Shown here one piece after another: positions 6,450 to 13,429 of a DNA stretch of 13,429 bases. The notes beneath the pieces were generated by a model that did no database searches, was not told where the DNA came from, and was given only the letters and a program-made list of their open reading frames with translations. A program made the position numbers and the translations under genes. Each line of letters starts with the position of its first letter. Position 1 is the first letter of the stretch. The stretch is from Gammaproteobacteria bacterium (GTDB lineage: Bacteria > Pseudomonadota > Gammaproteobacteria > GRL18). The stretch spans positions 1 to 13,429 of the forward strand of contig DAOVUK010000031.1 in the NCBI GenBank assembly GCA_030632625.1, given 5' to 3'.

Positions 6450-7727
6450 ATGTCTGATAATATTGATAAAAAACAACAAGAAATTTTACGTGAAAAAGCT
6501 CTGAATTATCATTCCTCTCCCATTCCGGGAAAGATCAGTGTGATTCCCAGTAAACCCTGTAAACAACAGGATGAGTTATCTCTGGCGTATACTCCGGGTG
6601 TTGCAGAACCGGTACGGGAAATTGCCAGAGATCCAGAGTTAGCCTATAAATATACCAGTAAGGGTAATCTGGTGGCAGTCATTACCGATGGTACGGCAGT
6701 ATTAGGCCTGGGTAATGTCGGCGCCCTGGCAGGGAAACCTGTTATGGAAGGTAAAGGGGTTTTATTTAAGCAGTTTGCCGGCATTGATGTCTTTGATCTG
6801 GAAGTGAATGCACCCTCACAGGAATCTTTTATTGAAACGGTGGTTAATATTGCACCGACTTTTGGGGGAATTAATCTTGAGGATATTGCGGCTCCGCACT
6901 GCTTTGAAATCGAAAAAATTTTAAAATCACGTTTGGATATTCCGGTTTTTCATGATGATCAGCATGGCACGGCTATTATCATCTCAGCAGGCCTGCTCAA
7001 TGCCCTGGAAATCCAGAAAAAATCCCTGGATAAAATTAAGATTGTCTGTATCGGTGCCGGTTCGGCTGGTATTGCATCTATGCGCCTTCTGGTGGCTCTG
7101 GGCATAAAAAAACATCAGATCAATTTAATTGATCGAAAAGGTGTGGTTCACAATGGCCGTAAAGATCTCAATATCTATAAAATGGAATTTGCTACAGAAA
7201 CAGATGATCGAACATTGGCTGATGCGATGCAGGATGCTGATGTCCTAATTGGTGTTTCAGGTGCAAATCTGGTTTCAGCTGAAATGGTTGCTGTAATGGC
7301 TGATAAGCCCATTATTTTTGCCCTGTCCAATCCTGAACCTGAGATTGCACCGAATGTGGCGCGAGCAGTTCGGGATGATTTAATTATGGCAACCGGGCGT
7401 TCAGATCACCCCAATCAAGTGAACAATGTGCTGGGCTTTCCCTTTATTTTTCGCGGTGCACTGGATGTCAGGGCATCAACAATTAATACCCAAATGGAAA
7501 TTGCAGCGGTCAAGGCTCTGGCGCAACTCGCCAAACTCCCTGTCCCCGAAGAGGTGCTGCAGGCTTATGGTATGGATAGTCTGACTTTTGGCCCGGATTA
7601 TATTATTCCCAAACCATTTGATCCCAGATTAATGGCAACCGTGCCGCCTGCGGTCGCTCAGGCGGCAATCGATAGTGGTGTTGCCAGAAAGCCTTATAGA
7701 CCTTTTAATTTTCAAATAAAATATTAA
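6450..7727 (+). CDS. NAD(P)-dependent malic enzyme, short form without phosphotransacetylase domain
   Basis: Oxidative decarboxylation of malate to pyruvate and CO2, yielding NADH or NADPH in the cytoplasm. From ATG 6450 the protein has 425 residues, so it equals the malic-enzyme part of E. coli MaeB (759 residues) without the C-terminal phosphotransacetylase-like domain. Visible motifs are 'SLAYTPGVAEP' with the catalytic Tyr (47), 'EGKGVLFKQFAGIDVFDLE' with the catalytic Lys, metal ligands in 'NLEDIAAPHCFEIE' and 'FHDDQHGTA', and the dinucleotide loop IGAGSAG (201-207). The Asp in 'LIDRKG' may favour NAD, but cofactor preference cannot be settled. A TTG at 6438 would add four residues; the ATG has a GAG-rich site upstream and is preferred. 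Two TATACT boxes (6384, 6393) upstream are possible -10 elements. Confidence 0.95.
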   Translation: MSDNIDKKQQEILREKALNYHSSPIPGKISVIPSKPCKQQDELSLAYTPGVAEPVREIARDPELAYKYTSKGNLVAVITDGTAVLGLGNVGALAGKPVMEGKGVLFKQFAGIDVFDLEVNAPSQESFIETVVNIAPTFGGINLEDIAAPHCFEIEKILKSRLDIPVFHDDQHGTAIIISAGLLNALEIQKKSLDKIKIVCIGAGSAGIASMRLLVALGIKKHQINLIDRKGVVHNGRKDLNIYKMEFATETDDRTLADAMQDADVLIGVSGANLVSAEMVAVMADKPIIFALSNPEPEIAPNVARAVRDDLIMATGRSDHPNQVNNVLGFPFIFRGALDVRASTINTQMEIAAVKALAQLAKLPVPEEVLQAYGMDSLTFGPDYIIPKPFDPRLMATVPPAVAQAAIDSGVARKPYRPFNFQIKY

Positions 7728-7732
7728 TCATG

Positions 7733-7760
7733 GTAGAGACTTTGCATGCAACGTCTCTTC
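7733..7760. repeat. Palindrome GTAGAGAC...GTCTCTTC, copy 3
   Basis: This 28-nt sequence differs from the perfect copy at 4930-4957 in two bases (T at 7741, T at 7759). It fills the middle of the 59-bp gap between the convergent malic enzyme gene and the minus-strand gene, and no other terminator is visible there. Confidence 0.88.
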
Positions 7761-7786
7761 GCTCGTATCACTAAATGCAATTTACC

Positions 7787-8461
7787 TTATTCTAACATTG
7801 CCTCAACTTGTGTGAGGGAAGCCTTTTGTATGGCTTGCCAGTTGCCTGGATTTAAAGGGGTCAATTTTCTTTGATTTTCTGACAGCACGATTAGGTTAAT
7901 CAGGTGTTTATCTGCGTAAAACTGATAGGCTGGTACAGCTTGCGTATTATGTTTAGATCTGGACTTAGACTTAGGTTTGCTGAAGTATAATTTCCAGTCC
8001 CGAAGTTGATAAGGAATGTCGTGCGCCATCAGCAATACTGCAATTTCTTCAGGTGAATCTGCCATAAGCAGAATGTCGATACTGCTGTGCTCATGGGCAT
8101 GTCCCAGAAGCACGGAACCCATTAATCTGGGTTTGAAGACATTAAATAGCTTCATGGCATTGAGCGCTGTTGCACGCAAATTTTTTAATAGTTGTTCATG
8201 AGAGGATGATTGATATAAAGATTGATGTATTTTTACTTCATACAGGATCTCTTTATCGTCAGGCAATACATGTTCATCATGAATACCAAGCTCATGGGCA
8301 GCTTTTTTCCGGGCATTTTGCAGATTATCAATACCTTCTTCGCTCATTAAGCGTGCTGTTTCAACTGCAATTTGCTGGCGAAGTTTATATTGCTGCTTTT
8401 GCCTGGAGCTTGATTTAGAGTGTTTTTTCTTAGAGCGAAGATCCTTAAAAGAGTTCTTCAT
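7787..8461 (-). CDS. Uncharacterised protein, degenerate nucleotidyltransferase-like
   Basis: Function unknown. The protein has about 224 residues from ATG 8461. A TTG at 8473 would add four residues and has a better ribosome site (GGGA, 6 nt away), so the start is undecided. The N-terminal 30 residues are rich in Lys, Arg and Ser. Next comes a helical segment, 'AVETARLMSEEGIDNLQNARKKAAHELGI', that I recall from conserved hypothetical proteins of many proteobacteria. Then 'GSVLLGHAHEHSSIDILLMAD' resembles a nucleotidyltransferase GS...DxD motif, but the second acidic residue is replaced (DIL), so catalysis is doubtful. It overlaps the 3' end of mrcA by 17 bp and is probably co-transcribed and translationally coupled with it. 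Confidence 0.8.
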   Translation of the reverse strand: MKNSFKDLRSKKKHSKSSSRQKQQYKLRQQIAVETARLMSEEGIDNLQNARKKAAHELGIHDEHVLPDDKEILYEVKIHQSLYQSSSHEQLLKNLRATALNAMKLFNVFKPRLMGSVLLGHAHEHSSIDILLMADSPEEIAVLLMAHDIPYQLRDWKLYFSKPKSKSRSKHNTQAVPAYQFYADKHLINLIVLSENQRKLTPLNPGNWQAIQKASLTQVEAMLE

Positions 8462-10889
8462 TCGCAGCTTCAATGCTTGTCCCGTAAACGGCTGTTGAGC
8501 CAGACTCGATACTGGAACGCTGCGGTTCCGTGCCTTCTACAAAAAACTCATATTGTGTTTTTTTGGAGCTGCCGGCAGCAAGCAGTCCTGTTTCAGAATC
8601 AATTTTTACGGTAACAATATTTTCCGGAGCAATTAAGGCTTGTTCGGGCATATCCTGCAAAGCAACTTCCATAAAACTCATCCACATGGGCAGCGATGCG
8701 GTACCGCCAAATTCCAGCCGCCCTAATGAGCGGGGCGTATCAAATCCTACCCAGGCTGTGGCCATCACCTGACGGTTAAATCCAGAGAACCAGGCATCCA
8801 GCTGATCATTGGTGGTGCCGGTTTTTCCAGCTAAATCATTGCGTCCCAGTTTAAGTGCTTTTCTTCCCGTCCCGTACTTTATGACATCACGCATAATGGT
8901 GGTCATTAAAAAGACGTTATCTTCGTCTACCACACGGAGGGCATGCAGGCTTTTATCTTCAGGGCAACTTTCCAGTGGATAGTCCTTACTGCAGACACTG
9001 CTGTATTGCTGCTCAAAAATGATCTTGTGATGAGGACTTTCAATACGCTCAATAAACCATGGTTTCACGTCGTATCCACCGTTGGCTAAAATAGCATAAG
9101 CGCGGGCAATTTGCATTGGCGTCAGGGTTGCACTGCCCAGAGCCAGAGAAAGATTTTTGGGTAACTCATTCTCCATAAAACCAAAACGCTGTACATAATC
9201 AATGGCATAATTAATGCCAATATCACGCAGTATGCGAATAGACACCAGATTTCTGGATTTTATTAAGCCTTTGCGTAACCGGGTCGGGCCAAAGAATTTA
9301 CCACTGTAGTTGTCAGGGCGCCAGAAACCTTCAAGATAACTGTCTTTGAACACAACCGGTGCATCATTTATCAGCGTGGCTGTGGTATAGCCCTTGTTTA
9401 ATGCGGCTGAGTAAATAAAGGGTTTAAAGTTTGAGCCGGGCTGGCGCTTAGCCTGTGTGACGCGATTAAATTTACTGTAATAGAAATCAAACCCACCCGT
9501 CAAAGCATTAATTGCACCATTTTGCGGGTTAAGCGATACCAGTGCTGCTGATGCTTCCGGAATTTGTGCCAGAGCATATTCTTTATTTTTGAGTTGCTCT
9601 ACATAAATGATATCGCCGGCATTGAGTACATCTTCAATTTTTTTCAGCTGGGGACCCATACGGCGATCATTGATGTATTTTCTTGCCCACTTGATGTGTT
9701 TCCAGGGTAAAGCCGCTGTACTGCCGTCTTTTAGTAACAGTTGTGCGTATTGATTGCTTTTGGGTTTTTTAGTTTTTTTATCTGCAGAGGGTTTTTCTGC
9801 CGGCTGCTCTAAAATAGAAGTGATTAATGCAGGCTGCAGGTGACCAACGGGTCTGAAATCGCTCAGTAACTCTACCAGCTCTAAAATTGGTGTATTGGCT
9901 GCTAAGTCATAATGACCCAGGGTACCTTTATAACCATGCCGGTGTTCATAGCTCATTAAGGCAGAGCGAAGTGCTTTATTAGCCGCTGTCTGCATCGTAG
10001 CAGAAATAGTCGTATAGACATTGAAACCTGTTGTATAAGCATCTTTACCATATTTGTGAACCATTTGTGCACGCACCATTTCCGCAACATAAGGTGCCTC
10101 AACCTCAATGTCAGCAGAGTGGATCTTTGCATTATCAACGATTTGCAATGATTTATTGTACTGTTCCTGAGAAATGTAATTTAACTGACGCATTCTGGAC
10201 AAAACATAATTTCTGCGAATAGTCGCTCGTTGATGGTTGGTGACAGGATTATATTTTGACGGGGCTTTCGGTAAGCCTGCAATCATTGCATATTGTTCGA
10301 GTGATAGTTCATCCAGCGGTTTGCCATAATAAACTTTGGCCGCAGCAGCGATGCCGTATGAGCGATGTCCCAGATAAATTTTATTCATATAGAGCGCCAT
10401 AATTTCTTGTTTTGACAACTCTTTTTCAATTTTTAAAGATAAAAAGATTTCATTAATTTTGCGCAGATACGTTTTATCCCGGGTTAAGAAGAAATTTCTG
10501 GCAACCTGCATGGTAATTGTGCTGCCGCCCTGGCCCTTTGTACCTGTTTTTATCAGATGTATAACCGCCCGGAGTAAGCCTTTGTAGTCGACCCCCGGAT
10601 GTGAAAAGAAGCTTTCATCTTCTGCTGAAATGACCGCCTGAATTAATCTTTCAGGTATCTCATGATATTCCACCGGCTCACGCTTCATTTCGCCAAACTC
10701 AGCCAGCAGCTTTTTATCAGTGGAATATACCCGCAGCGGAACTTGCAGTTGTACATCTTTTAATACATCAATTTCTGGTAATTTGGGTTCCAGAAAGAAA
10801 TAAGCAGACGTGATTGCAATTACAGAAATCACTGCAACGGTAAGAAAAAGTGTGAGGAGAGTCAGAAAAAGTTGGTATAAACGGCGCAT
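8445..10889 (-). CDS. mrcA: Penicillin-binding protein 1A (bifunctional glycosyltransferase/transpeptidase)
   Basis: Inner-membrane enzyme that polymerises glycan strands and cross-links peptidoglycan. It has 814 residues (E. coli PBP1A 850). One N-terminal membrane anchor (about 8-33) leads to a GT51 domain with catalytic Glu90 in 'AEDESFFSHPGVD', 'GGSTITMQVARNFFL' (121-135) and 'KIYLGHRSYGIAAAA'. The intervening domain carries a lysine-rich stretch around 364-379. The transpeptidase has S486-N-F-K489 (nucleophile Ser486), S545-R-N547 and K689-T-G-T692. The ATG at 10889 has a short TGAG site. mrcA divergent from pilM is also the Pseudomonas order (ponA-pilM). Confidence 0.96.
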   Translation of the reverse strand: MRRLYQLFLTLLTLFLTVAVISVIAITSAYFFLEPKLPEIDVLKDVQLQVPLRVYSTDKKLLAEFGEMKREPVEYHEIPERLIQAVISAEDESFFSHPGVDYKGLLRAVIHLIKTGTKGQGGSTITMQVARNFFLTRDKTYLRKINEIFLSLKIEKELSKQEIMALYMNKIYLGHRSYGIAAAAKVYYGKPLDELSLEQYAMIAGLPKAPSKYNPVTNHQRATIRRNYVLSRMRQLNYISQEQYNKSLQIVDNAKIHSADIEVEAPYVAEMVRAQMVHKYGKDAYTTGFNVYTTISATMQTAANKALRSALMSYEHRHGYKGTLGHYDLAANTPILELVELLSDFRPVGHLQPALITSILEQPAEKPSADKKTKKPKSNQYAQLLLKDGSTAALPWKHIKWARKYINDRRMGPQLKKIEDVLNAGDIIYVEQLKNKEYALAQIPEASAALVSLNPQNGAINALTGGFDFYYSKFNRVTQAKRQPGSNFKPFIYSAALNKGYTTATLINDAPVVFKDSYLEGFWRPDNYSGKFFGPTRLRKGLIKSRNLVSIRILRDIGINYAIDYVQRFGFMENELPKNLSLALGSATLTPMQIARAYAILANGGYDVKPWFIERIESPHHKIIFEQQYSSVCSKDYPLESCPEDKSLHALRVVDEDNVFLMTTIMRDVIKYGTGRKALKLGRNDLAGKTGTTNDQLDAWFSGFNRQVMATAWVGFDTPRSLGRLEFGGTASLPMWMSFMEVALQDMPEQALIAPENIVTVKIDSETGLLAAGSSKKTQYEFFVEGTEPQRSSIESGSTAVYGTSIEAANEELF

Positions 10890-10910
10890 AATAGCTCAGG
10901 TTGATATTAA

Positions 10911-10951
10911 TATAATCATGTGATTATAGAGCTTTTTTTGTGATATCACAC
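10911..10951 (-). promoter_or_regulatory. mrcA promoter overlapped by two palindromes
   Basis: On the minus strand a perfect TATAAT lies at 10928-10923. The -35 position at 17 bp reads GTGTGA, a poor match. The -10 box is inside the palindrome TATAATCATGTGATTATA (10911-10928; 8-bp arms, 2-nt centre). The -35 zone overlaps the perfect palindrome TGTGATATCACA (10939-10950). The geometry suggests operator sites for an unknown regulator, or activator-dependent transcription. The predicted leader is about 25 nt. Confidence 0.45.
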
Positions 10952-11265
10952 TTGTTTTTGAAAAATAATTGCTGGCTTCCTTGATTCTGGTATTTGATGT
11001 ACTAACATATGAATATCTTCTAACTAATTGAAGTGAAACAAAAAGCTTTTTTTGATGAATATTATTACTGAATGCTCTTATTGAATTAGTTGCTCTAAGC
11101 AATAAATTTAATCATGAAAAACAGCCTGAGAAAGATAAATAAAGAAAAATAGTGACTCAATTGTCATTAAAATTGTTTTCAACTTTGTATGTTTCTCATT
11201 TGTGGTCTAAATTAGAAAAGAAAACTTGATAATAGTTCAATTAATTGCTATTTTTTATGAGAGAC

Positions 11266-12477
<1,212 letters not shown>

Positions 12478-13059
12478 ATGGCCAGAATTAATTTACTCAA
12501 TTGGCGCGAAGAACGGCGCAAACAAATAGAGCAGCAGTTTTATGGCATGCTTGCAGGCGCGGCAATTATTGGTGCTGTAGTCGTTCTGGCAGTACAGCTG
12601 CAGCTTGGCGCGATGATTGATTACCAAAGCTCTCGTAATAGTTATATAACAAGTGAAATTAAAAAAGTTGAGAAAGCCATTGCCGAGATTAAGGCGCTGG
12701 AAAAGAAAAAAAGAGATTTGCTGGCACGGATGAATGTTATCCAGGAGCTGCAGGGTAATCGTTCCGATAGCGTCCATATGCTTGATGAGCTGGTTAAGGT
12801 GCTGCCTGAGGGCGTTCATCTGACAAAATTCGTGCAGAAGAAAAAATCACTGACTTTTAATGGCGTGGCACAATCCAATGCCAGGGTTTCTGCTTATATG
12901 CGAAATATTGAGCGCGCAGAATGGTTAAAAAATCCAAATTTAAAAGTTATTCAGAGCAAAAAGAAAGGTGGAGAAGATGGTTATAGCCAGTTTACTCTTA
13001 CGTCACAACAAGCCAATCCCGATGACAAAAAGAAAAAAAAGATAAAGGGTAAGGGGTAA
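12478..13059 (+). CDS. pilN: Type IV pilus assembly protein PilN
   Basis: Inner-membrane protein linking cytoplasmic PilM to periplasmic PilO. The 193 residues begin 'MARINLLNWREERRKQ'; the INLLxWR tail is the known PilM-docking motif. One membrane helix (about 24-46) is followed by a coiled coil (about 50-90) and a periplasmic ferredoxin-like domain (about 95-175). The C terminus is an unusual lysine-rich tail (KKKKKIKGKG) coded by an A-rich stretch with an A8 run at 13033-13040. AAGGAG (12462-12467), inside the end of pilM, serves the ATG at 12478, 10 nt away. Confidence 0.95.
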   Translation: MARINLLNWREERRKQIEQQFYGMLAGAAIIGAVVVLAVQLQLGAMIDYQSSRNSYITSEIKKVEKAIAEIKALEKKKRDLLARMNVIQELQGNRSDSVHMLDELVKVLPEGVHLTKFVQKKKSLTFNGVAQSNARVSAYMRNIERAEWLKNPNLKVIQSKKKGGEDGYSQFTLTSQQANPDDKKKKKIKGKG

Positions 13060-13064
13060 GCGCC

Positions 13065-13429
13065 ATGAATATAAATGAATTGGATTTTGAAAATATAGGC
13101 GGCTGGCCTCTTGGGGCAAGATTATCAGCCATTTTTCTTGTTTTTGCAGTCGTTTTGGGCGTCGGTTTCTATTATTTTACTCAGGATAAGATTGCTGAAC
13201 TTGAAAAGGTTGAAAGTAAAGAAGAACCGCTGAAGAAAGAATTTAAGGCCAAGCAGGGAAAAGCGGCCAATCTTGAAGCCTATAAGTCACAAATGGTTGA
13301 AATGGAAAAACGCTTTGGCTCCATGTTAAGACAATTACCACAAAAAACAGAAGTGGCCGATTTGCTGGTTGAAATTTCGCAAACAGGTTTAAGTAATAAT
13401 CTGGAATTCAGCCTGTTTAAACCCTCGGG
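13065..13429 (+). CDS. pilO: Type IV pilus assembly protein PilO (3' end outside the window)
   Basis: Inner-membrane partner of PilN. The first 121 codons are present. 'ENIGGWPLGARL' is the typical opening, followed by one membrane helix (about 19-38), a coiled coil (about 42-80), and 'MLRQLPQKTEVADLLVEISQTGLSNNLEFSLFKP', the most conserved PilO stretch. The ATG at 13065 follows AAGGGG (13051-13056) by 8 nt and lies 5 bp after the pilN stop. pilP and pilQ would be expected to follow. Confidence 0.95.
   Translation, partial: MNINELDFENIGGWPLGARLSAIFLVFAVVLGVGFYYFTQDKIAELEKVESKEEPLKKEFKAKQGKAANLEAYKSQMVEMEKRFGSMLRQLPQKTEVADLLVEISQTGLSNNLEFSLFKPS

Noticed and set aside
10939..10950. TGTGATATCACA as a CRP site
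   Set aside because: The half-sites match TGTGA/TCACA, but the spacer is 2 bp instead of the 6 bp that CRP needs.
10896..11102. 68-codon minus-strand ORF upstream of mrcA
   Set aside because: Its composition is low-complexity with no recognisable domain, and it spans the mrcA promoter and palindromes.

Overview
This window is a stretch of bacterial chromosome, most likely from a gammaproteobacterium. Rep, TrxA, Rho and L31 read like the Escherichia coli and Pseudomonas proteins. The order rpmE, secreted nuclease, malic enzyme, mrcA (divergent), pilMNO matches the arrangement I know from Pseudomonas and relatives. The DNA is AT-rich, especially between genes. The genus cannot be fixed from the sequence. 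Several genes appear to start with TTG: rep, trxA and pilM, and probably the nuclease.

Layout. 1-350 is the C-terminal end of a TorF-type outer-membrane porin. It converges on rep (469-2517, minus strand) across a perfect bidirectional terminator and a tandem heptamer repeat. rep diverges from trxA (2757-3083). A 490-bp AT-rich leader with four 13-bp tandem repeats separates trxA from rho (3574-4830). Between rho and rpmE lies a small transposon-like element (about 4827-5035), then a near-consensus promoter and a structured rpmE leader. rpmE (5156-5365) ends in an intrinsic terminator. The 5' end of a secreted thermonuclease-like gene (to 6220) is written through that terminator. A clean MITE-like element with 7-bp target duplications (6221-6375) precedes a short malic enzyme gene (6450-7727). 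On the minus strand, mrcA (PBP1A, 8445-10889) overlaps a downstream gene for an uncharacterised nucleotidyltransferase-fold-like protein. mrcA diverges from pilM, pilN and pilO (pilO is cut by the window end).

Functional picture. Most genes are housekeeping: replication restart helicase, thiol redox, transcription termination, ribosome, central carbon metabolism and cell-wall synthesis. The right end is the start of the type IV pilus alignment-subcomplex operon. The notable content is non-coding: two different small mobile-element-like inserts, three copies of a GTAGAGAC...GTCTCTAC palindrome, two tandem repeats, palindromes over the mrcA promoter, and a terminator that doubles as signal-peptide coding sequence. 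No defence, phage or biosynthetic cluster is visible.
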